In this document: one piece after another, positions 11,407 through 21,072 of the stretch | How the letters are laid out: each line of letters opens with the position of its first letter | Position numbering within the stretch: the first letter of the stretch is position 1 | Source: Trichomonas vaginalis G3 | Taxonomy: Eukaryota > Parabasalia > Trichomonadida > Trichomonadidae | Length of the DNA: 64,000 nt | Direction of reading: 5' to 3' | Assembly: GCF_026262505.1 (NCBI RefSeq) | Contig: NC_067207.1 | Location: 21,234,082 to 21,298,081 of the forward strand | The notes under the pieces: model-generated | Database searches by the model: none | What the model saw: only the letters and a program-made list of their open reading frames with translations | What the model was told of the DNA's origin: nothing | Program-made: the position numbers and the translations under genes

Positions 11407-12547
11407 ATGGCAACTCAAGTGTAAAGAGTCTTTCTTTCAGAAAAATATTTGGATTTTGTCACATAGATAGCAATCCGTATCATTAAAGGAATACGCTTTA
11501 TTGCATTTTTAATTTGTTTTGAGTATCGTTTTCAAACTACGTTTTTTTTTATAATTTAAATTGAATAACATACTAGTCCCACCACAGAAACACGCTTTAC
11601 TTGTATATAATTCCATTCCACAGAATCCAAATGCCCCAAAGGCTATTGTTCTTTCTTCCAAATTCAACGAAATCGGAAGACATTCGGCAATAAAACTTGA
11701 TACAGCTCAAGGCAAAGAAATTTCGAAACTTCATGCAACAATTTCAAAAACCGCAGGTTTTGATAAAGTTGAATGGGTATTAGAAGATAAACAGACCTTA
11801 AATGGAACTTTTGTTAATCATAGAAAAATTCATCGTCATTACCTTGTTAATTCAGATGAAATCGTATTTGGCGGTGGTCCAGATTTCGAAATAGGAACAA
11901 AACTTACGTCTACTTCAAAATCAGATTGTCGATACATTTTTCTTTCACCTTTGCCTTCAATATTACTTTCACCATTAATTGATATTGATGAAACATTAAT
12001 GCCGCCAGATAAAGCCGAACCATGCCCGATTTGCTACGAACCAGCTTTGAAAAGAGTTCCTCTTAGCTGCCACCATACATTCTGCCAGAAGTGCATTCGC
12101 GTATGGTCAAAGAAATGCCAATCTGACCATAAACCAGTCATTTGCCCTGTTTGCAGAAATCCTGTACCGACAGATAATCTCGGCTTTGCAGAGATTGTTC
12201 ACCGTGGAAAGGAAGTCGAAATACAGACTCTCGATCCACTCTTGAGAAAACTTGGAGTGGATTCAGCTGCAGCAGTCAAAAAATGCTCAATCTTCAAAAA
12301 ATGGGACTCAGAAGCAAAAGATGACTTCTACAAATGGCTTCAGATTTCACAGAAAAGTCCAGACAGATTTATTATCTTTTGCGCTTTAACAGATTGTTTT
12401 TATCAACAGATTATTAACGCTAACGCAGAACAATTACAGAATGCCGTTGATGACTTCGGAGAGAAATGCGAACCAACGCGCCAGAAACTTCTTGAGATGG
12501 TTATTTATATTATTTTTCACAAAATTTATCATGTGAATTCGAATTAA
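11407..12547 (+). CDS. FHA-RING finger protein (putative E3 ubiquitin ligase), possibly with one intron
   Basis: The order FHA then RING is that of CHFR/RNF8-type ubiquitin ligases, which bind phosphothreonine partners and ubiquitinate them. The FHA part shows IGRHS, then SKLHATIS and LNGTFVN, the conserved FHA core (about residues 30-100). The RING reads CPIC..C.H.FC..CI....CPVC at about 12020-12165. The open frame has no ATG before the FHA domain; its first ATG lies just before the RING. An upstream ATG at 11407 reads four codons (MATQ) to a GT at 11419, and an AG at 11586-11587 would restore the frame directly into the FHA. I therefore suggest exons 11407-11418 and 11588-12547. The 3' site resembles the trichomonad ACTAAC...CACAG pattern only loosely. 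The ligase fold is well supported; the start is not. Confidence 0.75.
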
Positions 12548-12712
12548 CTAATTTCTTTGTTCGTACTGTTTATTTGTTTTTATATAAAATGTTTTGTTTT
12601 TGTTTGGTTATCCTTTTAACTTTTTTTTGAGATATAAAATTTTAAAATTCTATCAAAATCATGAGTAATTTGAACATTTTTATTACAAGGGAAGGTAACT
12701 ATAATAGAGAGC

Positions 12713-13654
12713 TTATACCCATACAAGCCCACCTTCTGATTCAAGATATTTTGCTGTTTCACTTTTTTGTCGGTTAAGAGCAAGATGAAGAGGTGTCATG
12801 TTATTCATGGTAACAGAGTTTATGTTTGCTCCTTTCTTGATAAGTTTGGGACAAATATCAGTTAAACCAGCTTCTGCAGCATAGTGAAGGGCAGTCCAAC
12901 CCATTGAATCCTCAATTTGAACATTAGTCTCAGGACTGGATATCAAGATTTCAGCTAAGTCAATACTATTATTTCTAATTGAAGTCATTATTGGTGTCAT
13001 TTTCTCTATTGGGTCTTGAATATTAGTGTTCACATGGTATGAAATTAATACCTTGAGCATTTCAAGCTCATTTAGCTTTAGAATAATTTTTAGAGGAGTA
13101 TCTCCAAAGCGAGTGCTGCATTCTATGTCAACTGATTGTTCACATAAAAATGATAGAAGCTCAGTATTGTTATTATAACATGCTAAGTGAATTGGTCTAA
13201 TTTCTTTGATATCTGGTGATTCTAAATCAAAACCACGAAGATAAAACTTTTGCACTAAACTCGTATGTCCAAATTTACAAGCATAGTGAATTACTGATTG
13301 GCCTGATGTATCTAGCGCTTGAAAATCTGCTCCTAAATTATCAAGTTCATCACATATTGGCATTGAACCACCAGCAGCTGCGTAATGAACTGGAAGTCGC
13401 CCAATCGTATCAGCAATACTTAAAACTGCTCCATGGTTAAATAAATATCTGAAACAGTTAATTGATCCAAAATAACAAGCAACAGATATGATTGGTGGAC
13501 TATTTACACAAAATTCTTCTCTATCGGGATAGTTTTTAATGGAGAAGTTAACATCTGATAATTGATGAATAGATGATTCTAACTCAGAAACACGATCTTC
13601 TTTAATAATCGTAAAGATTGAATCGTATATTGAAATTTCTGCTGATGATGTCAT
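12713..13654 (-). CDS. Ankyrin repeat protein
   Basis: 313 residues built largely of ankyrin repeats, with repeat signatures such as GRLPVHYAAAGGS, GQSVIHYACKFGH, RPIHLACYNNN, GWTALHYAAEAG and MTPLHLALNRQ from about residue 50 to the C-terminus. The N-terminal 45 residues are not repeat-like. There is no signal peptide, membrane segment or catalytic domain, so it is a cytosolic binding protein of unknown partner. Ankyrin proteins of this kind form one of the largest gene families in trichomonads. It starts at a clear ATG and ends convergently with the FHA-RING gene, leaving about 165 bp between them. Confidence 0.9.
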   Translation of the reverse strand: MTSSAEISIYDSIFTIIKEDRVSELESSIHQLSDVNFSIKNYPDREEFCVNSPPIISVACYFGSINCFRYLFNHGAVLSIADTIGRLPVHYAAAGGSMPICDELDNLGADFQALDTSGQSVIHYACKFGHTSLVQKFYLRGFDLESPDIKEIRPIHLACYNNNTELLSFLCEQSVDIECSTRFGDTPLKIILKLNELEMLKVLISYHVNTNIQDPIEKMTPIMTSIRNNSIDLAEILISSPETNVQIEDSMGWTALHYAAEAGLTDICPKLIKKGANINSVTMNNMTPLHLALNRQKSETAKYLESEGGLVWV

Positions 13655-13983
13655 CTTTTATATTCTGTATTTCTAATGTAAATACACGAAAGAAAAAATG
13701 ATTTTGCCATTTTGGAATGTGCTCAGCGTTTTAGACTTTCCCGTGATAGGGAAATTGAAACACTACATGATTTTTTGCAAAACATAATGATTAAACACTC
13801 CAAAATAGAAAATAAGCCGAATATTTCTTGAAATATATAATTTTTCTATGCATTTCATGGGTGTCTCTAGAAGTTTATCAGAATTCCATTAAAGCGACCG
13901 AAAAATAATAGGGAATTTTTTGATTGCATAAAAGTGACAGAAATATTAAACTGAGAGATAATTTATAATAAACGTGACAAAAA
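13655..13983. other. Divergent intergenic region
   Basis: This is the shared 5' region of the ankyrin gene (minus) and the small acylated protein gene (plus). A short imperfect hairpin (TTTCCC-GTGATA-GGGAAA) lies near 13737-13756. No recognised initiator motif is seen. Confidence 0.5.
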
Positions 13984-14226
13984 ATGGGACTCGTAACTTC
14001 CTGTTGCAAAACTAGTCATGAAGATCCAGACGAGAGAGTTCCTCTAAAAACTAATAAAGGTGGAAATGGCGGGATTATCATTCCAAATTTTTCAACAAAA
14101 GATCCAAGCGATGATTTTATTGTAGATCCAGCAATTAAACAATTCCTAGAAAATTTTTCAAGTGACGATGATGCTACAAACGGTAATGATGCAATTTTTG
14201 ATGAATTAGTAAAGCAGCAAGATTAA
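13984..14226 (+). CDS. Small N-terminally acylated acidic protein (80 aa)
   Basis: The N-terminus MGLVTSCC fits dual lipidation: glycine 2 for N-myristoylation and the adjacent cysteines for palmitoylation. The rest is polar and acidic with no fold I recognise. This suggests a small peripheral membrane protein. The layout (MG, nearby CC, then charged residues and a leucine-containing stretch) faintly recalls the Ragulator anchor LAMTOR1, but there is no sequence match strong enough to name it. The ORF is short, but its codon use, its start and its position between genes make it credible. Confidence 0.6.
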   Translation: MGLVTSCCKTSHEDPDERVPLKTNKGGNGGIIIPNFSTKDPSDDFIVDPAIKQFLENFSSDDDATNGNDAIFDELVKQQD

Positions 14227-14591
14227 TCATGAAAATTATTGTTAAATACAAAAAGAAGTTTTAAAATCATGACTTGATATATATATGTACTTTGTTGTGT
14301 TAATAATGGCGACTTACAGACTAAAAATAAATGTTATTACTTAATTTCATATAATATAAATTTCCTTTTTAGAATACATGAGCGTTTTTATAAAGTTCAA
14401 CAAGTCTAGAGTTTTGATTACAAAATTTTGGCTACTGAACGAAAGATTATCTAAACAAAATAAGATTCAAATAGAAACATAACACAATCAATTCCAGTAT
14501 ACCAGAGGGTGTAAAATTCTCAAGTTTATACCATTATTTTAAAAAGTAAAAAATATAAATTTTAATTTCGCTCTTTGAAAGAAAAAGACGC
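14227..14591. other. Convergent 3' intergenic region
   Basis: This AT-rich sequence lies between the 3' ends of the acylated protein gene and the GTPase gene. I see no further gene. Confidence 0.6.
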
Positions 14592-15200
14592 TTAGCAGCA
14601 TCCCTTCTTTTGTTCTGAAAATTCGATTACAGGTGCTTCTTGTACGATTTCGCTAACTTTATAGGCAACATGTTCAAATAATTCCTGAATACCTTCACCA
14701 TCTTTAGCAGAAACGATATTAACAGGAATATCTTTGAGCTCTTCTTCTAAGTCATGTAAACGTGAGCGAAAACCTTGTTTGTCAGGAATAAGATCTGATT
14801 TATTTGCCGCAACAATAATATAACATTTAGGTCCGACAACATTTCTGTAACTGTCAACCCATTGCTGGATTTCTGGCTTTGGATTTTTATTAGAAGCGTC
14901 AAAAACGATGACGGCAGCTTGAGAATCACGGAAATAAACATTAGTAAGTGATCTATACTTTTCTTGACCAGCTGTATCCCAAATTGTAAGGGTAACTTCT
15001 TTGCCATTCGAAAGAGTGCAAGAGAATTTCGATGTGCTATTAGAAATTGTTGGTGGTGTGTTTGGATTGAATGTGTTATCAATGAGTCTCTGCAAAATGC
15101 ATGTCTTTCCTACATTTTGCTCGCCAATGACAACAATCTTGCGGTTGCATGTGCTTACATTCATTTTTGACGGTTGTGTCAAATCTTGATCGATTTTCAT
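14592..15200 (-). CDS. Rab-like small GTPase
   Basis: A 202-residue Ras-superfamily GTPase. The P-loop is GEQNVGKT (about residues 26-33), the switch II motif WDTAGQEKYRSL, the guanine specificity motif NKSD, and G5 is SAK. The C-terminus KKGCC is a typical Rab double-cysteine geranylgeranylation site, so it should sit on endomembranes and control vesicle traffic. The G2 threonine lies in NTPPTISNS. Which Rab it is cannot be told; trichomonads have many divergent Rabs. A second ATG 12 codons in (MNVSTCNRK) would also give a complete GTPase and may be the true start. Confidence 0.92.
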   Translation of the reverse strand: MKIDQDLTQPSKMNVSTCNRKIVVIGEQNVGKTCILQRLIDNTFNPNTPPTISNSTSKFSCTLSNGKEVTLTIWDTAGQEKYRSLTNVYFRDSQAAVIVFDASNKNPKPEIQQWVDSYRNVVGPKCYIIVAANKSDLIPDKQGFRSRLHDLEEELKDIPVNIVSAKDGEGIQELFEHVAYKVSEIVQEAPVIEFSEQKKGCC

Positions 15201-15651
15201 TGTTTTTCATAAAATTTCATATCACTTTGCATAGAAAAATAGAAAGATCATCTCGTATATTTTACATCTAACCGCACAATTGGTAATTTTGATCGGAATG
15301 AGAATCTGAATTCCGAAAAGTAATGGAGCTTCATATTGTATAATGAGGGATGGTGCTGTTTGAGAGTTTTGAGATTAGGTTCCTAATTTCCAAAGCCTAT
15401 ATTTGCTTTTTAATTCCCATATCTTTTAATTTGGTTTTAAGATGCTCGCCTATAACGTTGCCTGATATTAAATGATCAAAAGTTTCATTTGATTGCTCAT
15501 TTAAACTCAAAACATTCTTTTTTTCATCAAATGGATTCGATTCACATAAAAATCCCTTGAAAATATCAATCTTATGAATAAATAATAATTGTCATCTCTT
15601 TTGCAATAATATTTATATTAAACACTATCAAAATTTTTATTTCCAAATTTG
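15201..15651. other. Divergent intergenic region
   Basis: AT-rich 5' region between the Rab-like gene (minus) and the Sec24 gene (plus). No gene is seen. The reading frame of Sec24 could be extended three bases to a TTG, but the ATG at 15652 is the sensible start. Confidence 0.5.
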
Positions 15652-17790
15652 ATGAATAATGAGGGTGGTCAGCAGCAACAACCATTTCAGAACAGAAGAG
15701 CTTTTTATGCTGTCCAAACAAATCAGCCACAACAACAATCTCAAAATCAGGATTTAATGCCTTGGGAAACAAAAACAGTTTTAGAAATGCCGAGAAATGA
15801 AGAATTTTCTTGTTTTTATCCTCCTTATTTCAGACCTGTCTCTATGGCAATACCTATTGACAAAGAAACATACGATAAAGTTGAAATTCCACTTGGAATT
15901 ACAATAAATCCAGCATTGGTTTCAGACATTTCAGTTATAGATTACTCAAAATCTAGCATACATCGATGTTCTAAATGTGCAGCATATCTTTCTCCTTATA
16001 TTAAATTACTTACCGACGGAAAATCATACAAATGCCCAATTTGCGACGAAATTGTTCATGTAAACGAAGATATAATCAGATCTCATGGCTCATTAAATAA
16101 TTTTCCTGAGATAGCAAATCAAGTTTACGAAATGTTAGCGCCAAGGAATTATATAAGTAATCCATACTTTACTCCAACATTTTGCATCATAGTTGATGCT
16201 GGAATGTACGCATTTGACTCAGGTTTTATTTATAATTTCGTTGAAAGTGTCAAAACATCGATTTCTCAGCTCGATGATAGCACAAGAGTTACATTAATTG
16301 TTTCAACAAACACAATATCAATCTTTGATTTCGATAAAAAAGAAGAATTAACACTTCCAGATTTATCAGACTTAGATTTTCCTCTTCCAATGCCAACCAT
16401 GCTTGCAGAATGCAGAGATTCATTTAATAATGCATTGGATTCTATCCTTACTAGGAAACCAACTTCTGTTGGCAATAGTTATGGTTCAGCATTAGAAGTA
16501 TGCACGAGAATCATGAAACTGACAGGTGGAATCATTATAGCTGGCATGTGTTGTCGTCCTCTTGAAGGTCCGCATAAACTTGAACCAAGATATATCACGA
16601 CAAAGACGAAAGAAATCGAAATACTGAAATTAAATCCAGGAAAAGACTCAAGTTTCTACAGAGATATCGGATTCCAGCTCAGTAGATGCAATATCAGTGT
16701 CTATCTGTTCTGTTGTGTTTGGAAAGACTTCAATCTCGATCTTGCTACTATAGGAGTTCCATCTGGTCTAACGGGCGGGGAAGTTCACTTTTACAAAATT
16801 GACGAAGACGATTACAGCAAGATGATGTATATTGATATTTACAAAACTATTAATAATGATTATCTTTATTCATGTTCTTTGAAATTAAGAGCCCAAAAAG
16901 GAGTGAAAATTACTCGTCAACATGGAAATTTTTCAATTCAAAGTGGAGAATTAATATGGTTCCCTATTTTGAATCCACAACATGCTGTCACTTATGAGAT
17001 AGAAGTTGAAGAGTCCTTATGTGTAAGGAATGCCATTTTCCAAGCCGCTCTTTTGTATACAACGAAAGATAAAATGAGAATGGTCAGAGTTTTCACTTTT
17101 GCCATACCTACCACACAAAATGCAGCAGCTGTTATAAAGAACGTTGATCAGATGTCGTTATCACTTCTCATCGCCAAATCTACTGTCTTCAAGATGATTG
17201 TTGAAGCACAAACAGAAGCCATTAAAGATCTTAAAGAAAGAATGAAGAAAATGAGAAACAGAAACATTTTATATCCATCAGTTAATTATCTCATGCATTC
17301 TTTCTGTTACTCAAAAATGCTGGCCATCATTATGAAGAGTGATAATAGAATATGCGATGCAATATTCTATAGATCAATTAATATCGTTAATTTCGTTTTG
17401 AAGCACTATCCAAGGCTTCTTGCAATGTATCCATCAAAAACCGATGAACTCAAATTAGATAACAGTGCTTTTGAAAAAGGAACGGTTTTCTTGGCACACA
17501 TGTACGATAGAGTTGTCATTTGGGTATCTCCTGCAACAGATAGGGATTACATTGTTAATGCATTTGGTGTTGATTCATTTGAAAACATTCCAAAAGAATT
17601 ACCTCAATTGCAAACTGAAGAAAGCAGACAATTGGTTGAAGAAGTTAATAATTGCAACAATATATCACGTTGCTATTTGCCATGCTCAGTAATTAAGCAA
17701 GGAGATCCAGAAGAATGCATATTTGCTGAAATTTTAGTTGACCAAAACTCAGATAGAAGAACTCCTATTGCCCAATGGCTTGATGTATAA
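15652..17790 (+). CDS. SEC24: Sec24-like COPII coat subunit
   Basis: Sec24 pairs with Sec23 to form the inner COPII coat and binds cargo for export from the ER. The 712-residue product has a short Gln/Asn-rich N-terminus, a zinc finger (HRCSKCAAYLSP, then YKCPICD, about residues 103-131), a trunk vWA-like domain beginning TFCIIVDAGMYAF, a beta-sandwich, a helical region with repeated basic residues (LKERMKKMRNRN) and a gelsolin-like C-terminus. The PLGITINP sequence before the zinc finger is Sec24-like rather than Sec23-like. It is shorter than yeast or human Sec24, mainly because of its brief N-terminal tail. Confidence 0.85.
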   Translation: MNNEGGQQQQPFQNRRAFYAVQTNQPQQQSQNQDLMPWETKTVLEMPRNEEFSCFYPPYFRPVSMAIPIDKETYDKVEIPLGITINPALVSDISVIDYSKSSIHRCSKCAAYLSPYIKLLTDGKSYKCPICDEIVHVNEDIIRSHGSLNNFPEIANQVYEMLAPRNYISNPYFTPTFCIIVDAGMYAFDSGFIYNFVESVKTSISQLDDSTRVTLIVSTNTISIFDFDKKEELTLPDLSDLDFPLPMPTMLAECRDSFNNALDSILTRKPTSVGNSYGSALEVCTRIMKLTGGIIIAGMCCRPLEGPHKLEPRYITTKTKEIEILKLNPGKDSSFYRDIGFQLSRCNISVYLFCCVWKDFNLDLATIGVPSGLTGGEVHFYKIDEDDYSKMMYIDIYKTINNDYLYSCSLKLRAQKGVKITRQHGNFSIQSGELIWFPILNPQHAVTYEIEVEESLCVRNAIFQAALLYTTKDKMRMVRVFTFAIPTTQNAAAVIKNVDQMSLSLLIAKSTVFKMIVEAQTEAIKDLKERMKKMRNRNILYPSVNYLMHSFCYSKMLAIIMKSDNRICDAIFYRSINIVNFVLKHYPRLLAMYPSKTDELKLDNSAFEKGTVFLAHMYDRVVIWVSPATDRDYIVNAFGVDSFENIPKELPQLQTEESRQLVEEVNNCNNISRCYLPCSVIKQGDPEECIFAEILVDQNSDRRTPIAQWLDV

Positions 17791-18300
17791 AGTTATAAAA
17801 TTGTTTTTATATAATAAAAGATTTTAAAAATATTTAAGATACGAAATATAATGTTTTATTGAGATGTATAATTTCCACCTCCCAATTTTTTTATTATACT
17901 CATAGGTATGTATATTTTCATTGTATTCAATATCATTCAACCTTTTATTAGATTCATCCGATTCAATACTCATATATCGAGCTTTCTGGAAACCTATTTC
18001 TAGCCGTCTATTCGATATATAATCACAGTTCAGCTACGAGTTTATCCAATAACGCCTGATAACAAAAACAATAAATCCAAAAGTATATTATTTAGTAGAA
18101 ATTTTTGGAATATATAACACTTATCATTTTTAATGCCGTTCTCCAGGGATCCAAATCTCTTACTCTAAAATCCAATCGGAATGATTATTTTTGATATTTT
18201 TGTTTGGAAATAAATTATCTACATAACCAAAATTATTTATGAAGTGAATTCAATGTGAGGATGATAGCCCATCCTCTCAAATAATTTTCAATAAATCTAC
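17791..18300. other. Intergenic region, nothing seen
   Basis: About 510 bp of AT-rich sequence between Sec24 and the kinase, both on the plus strand. It should hold the Sec24 3' end and the kinase promoter; no motif is clear enough to mark. Confidence 0.6.
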
Positions 18301-19629
18301 ATGAGCGGTCAGAAAGGTCGTGTAGCCAAAGAAGTAGAGATCTCTGATCCATTCGATGTGAAAAAGCATGTTCATGTTACATTAGATTCAACAGGAACTT
18401 ATCAAAATATCCCACGTTCTATGTTATCTGCCATTCCTATTGCTTCGACAGGAACTATATTAGATGATAACAGTTATGATTCCAGCATGCTTCCAGAGCA
18501 AATATCCAAGAACAAGTTAAGGATTTCAAAGCCAACAGATGTTGAACATAAAATTCATGTTACAATGGATAGTGAAAATGGATTCGTTGGTCTCCCACCT
18601 GAATTCGAAAAATTGCTTAAGGGCAGTGGTATCACAAAGGAAGAAGCCGTTGCACATCCAGAAAACACTGTCAATGTTCTTAATTTCTTCAACAACAATC
18701 AAGCAGTTTTGGACCAACAGCCATCTGTTCCAGCAACACCTACAGTACTTCCACCGCTTGAAACTGTCGTTAAGAATACAGATCCAAGATTTTTGCTCAT
18801 TGACATGCAAAAACTTGATGAAGGCAGTACCTGCACAGTATACACAGCTATGTATCATGGCAGAAAGGTTGCTGTCAAAGAAATGCTTCTTAATGAAAAG
18901 AATGAAAAGAATTTGCTCGATGAAACAAGATTAATGTATTCTATGCAAGATGACCATATCGTTAAATTCTACGATGCATACAGAGTAGGCAACACACTCT
19001 GGATCATCATGGAATACATGGATGGAGGCGCATTAACAAATGTTGCCACATTTTGCGACTGCCAAGAGCCACATATTGCCTATTTCGCACGCGATATCCT
19101 TCTCGCCCTCAAATACATGCACGCACAGAACAAGATTCACCGTGATATCAAGACTGATAACGTTCTCCTTTCAGAAACAGGAAAAGTCAAACTTGCCGAC
19201 TTCGGTTATACTGCACAATTGACAGCAACTGCCGATAAGCGTAAATCTATTGTCGGAACACCTTATTGGATGGCTCCTGAATTAATTCAAGCTTTCCCTT
19301 ATGGTTTCGCCGTTGATATCTGGTCTCTCGGTATCCTCTGCCGTGAACTCGCTGAAGGTGAACCACCGTACGTTACAGAACCTCCAATGCGTGCACTTTT
19401 CCTCATTGTTTCACGTGGTATCCCAGAAATCTCGAACAAGGAAGTCCGTTCACCGGAATTCATCGACTTCCTCAACCGCTGCTTGCAAAGAAACCCAGCA
19501 ATGCGTCCTTCAGCTGCAGAACTCCTCGAACACCCGTTCATCAAGATGGCCTGCGAACAGAAGTACATTCCACCGCTGATCGACCTCGCAAAGCAACTCT
19601 CTGCTCAGGAAGAGTTCGCTGACTTCTAA
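18301..19629 (+). CDS. STE20/PAK-family protein kinase with two CRIB motifs
   Basis: A 442-residue p21-activated type kinase. CRIB-like motifs occur twice: ISDPFDVKKHVHVTLDS (about residues 14-30) and ISKPTDVEHKIHVTMDS (about 75-91). The second is followed by a PAK-type autoregulatory stretch (FVGLPPEFEKLLKGSGI). The kinase domain runs from about residue 163 to 417 and is complete: EGSTCTVY glycine loop, VAVKE lysine, HRDIKTDN catalytic loop, LADFG, GTPYWMAPE. Its family acts downstream of Rac/Cdc42 on the actin cytoskeleton. The duplicated CRIB is unusual, since PAKs normally have one. Codon use in the kinase domain is GC-richer than in neighbouring genes, as in a well expressed gene. Confidence 0.93.
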   Translation: MSGQKGRVAKEVEISDPFDVKKHVHVTLDSTGTYQNIPRSMLSAIPIASTGTILDDNSYDSSMLPEQISKNKLRISKPTDVEHKIHVTMDSENGFVGLPPEFEKLLKGSGITKEEAVAHPENTVNVLNFFNNNQAVLDQQPSVPATPTVLPPLETVVKNTDPRFLLIDMQKLDEGSTCTVYTAMYHGRKVAVKEMLLNEKNEKNLLDETRLMYSMQDDHIVKFYDAYRVGNTLWIIMEYMDGGALTNVATFCDCQEPHIAYFARDILLALKYMHAQNKIHRDIKTDNVLLSETGKVKLADFGYTAQLTATADKRKSIVGTPYWMAPELIQAFPYGFAVDIWSLGILCRELAEGEPPYVTEPPMRALFLIVSRGIPEISNKEVRSPEFIDFLNRCLQRNPAMRPSAAELLEHPFIKMACEQKYIPPLIDLAKQLSAQEEFADF

Positions 19630-20163
19630 AGAGTTTGAATTTTATTGTATTTTAATTAGCATATCGTTCTTTAGTTTCATAAAGTTAAAATTCTTCCATC
19701 ATTGATTATCTTATTACGAATTCACTCATCAAATAACTTAATTTTCAAATAAATTTATATTAATTCAAGAACTATCTTTTTATCAGAAAAATTCATAGGT
19801 TTTTCTCGGAAGAATTAATAATTATACTATTTTGATCAGCTATTAACCTTCAAATATCTCTTGAATAAAATGATTTATAAAGATTGCTCATATCAATATG
19901 AAGAAATACCAATACAGCCAAAAATATTGAAATAAAACATAATGAGAAGGTTTGATTTAAGCAAATAATTTTCATCAAAGATATTTATTGATATAAACTT
20001 TTAATATGATTAATTTAGTATTCGCCGTTGTAGATCAAAGTAAATTCGAAAGATTTGGAATAGAAAATCAAAGTTTTATAATTTTATCAATTTTCTAAGT
20101 AAAGAATTGTATTTTATCATACACTAATATACGTTCTGCTAGTTATCTATATTACAGTTATGC
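19630..20163. other. Convergent 3' intergenic region
   Basis: AT-rich sequence between the kinase and the ZIP gene, which converge. No gene or repeat is seen. Confidence 0.6.
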
Positions 20164-21072
20164 TTATTTATCTTCTGGATTGAGAGTTTCAACAATGGCA
20201 ATCGAAAGCATACATAAAACTCCGATTAAGAACATCATGAAATGCCATGTCTTTTCAGCACAGTTCCATTCTGTCTTGTGCTCAAACATCTCAGCCCATT
20301 CGTGGCAGCCAACGAATAAGAAAGTTCCAGCGGAAAACGCAGCGATAACGCCCATAACGATTTGATTTTCTACAAGTTTTGTAATAATGATACCTGTGAT
20401 TAATCCTGCCGGAGTCATTAATGTATAAACAATAACAAAGAACCAAAATAGCCATTTCTTTGGTCTATCTTTCAAAATGATCAAAGATAGCGCAAATGCT
20501 TCGACTGGCTTGTGACCAACAATTGGGCAAAAGATGGCAATGACACCATCCATTGTTTTCATGATTCCTAATGCGAGGCCTTCAATAACAGAATGAATGT
20601 CCATAATGATGTAAAGTGAGATCATTGGGACTGTAAGATTTGAGTTCGTTTCACCAAACATTTCTGGGACTTTCTCTTCGATTGGATTTGAAACTAAAAG
20701 ATTATCTTCAAGTGAACTTGGAGGAACATTTTTATCATGGAAATGTTGATGATGGTGGTGACCTTCTCCTATCTGAAATTCTTCATCATGTTCACCGTAT
20801 GAAAATAATTCAACTGCAGTCAATAAAACGAATGTAGATATAGCAACGGCAGGTGCAAGAGGATAATTGATTTTGTCTCCAAGTTCTTCGAATGAATCTG
20901 CAAGCAAATGCGCTAAACCGGCACCAAGAAAAACTCCGCCTGCCAGAGCTTCAAGTCGCGATTGCCACTTGATAGCTCTGATGCACATTGGCATTGCATT
21001 GCCTAAAAGCGTGGTAATCCATATAATACCAGCGGAAATATATTTTAGGAGCTCTAGGCTTACCTTTGCCAT
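20164..21072 (-). CDS. ZIP-family zinc/iron transporter
   Basis: 302 residues with about eight hydrophobic segments. The ZIP signature is clear: HSVIEGLALGI in TM4 (near residue 157) and HKPVEAFALS in TM5, which form the metal site. The TM3-TM4 loop holds the metal-binding run GEGHHHHQHFH. ZIPs import zinc, iron or manganese into the cytosol from outside or from organelles. I place the start at the ATG at 21072 (MAKVSLELL); the open frame continues 16 codons upstream but without another ATG. Confidence 0.92.
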   Translation of the reverse strand: MAKVSLELLKYISAGIIWITTLLGNAMPMCIRAIKWQSRLEALAGGVFLGAGLAHLLADSFEELGDKINYPLAPAVAISTFVLLTAVELFSYGEHDEEFQIGEGHHHHQHFHDKNVPPSSLEDNLLVSNPIEEKVPEMFGETNSNLTVPMISLYIIMDIHSVIEGLALGIMKTMDGVIAIFCPIVGHKPVEAFALSLIILKDRPKKWLFWFFVIVYTLMTPAGLITGIIITKLVENQIVMGVIAAFSAGTFLFVGCHEWAEMFEHKTEWNCAEKTWHFMMFLIGVLCMLSIAIVETLNPEDK

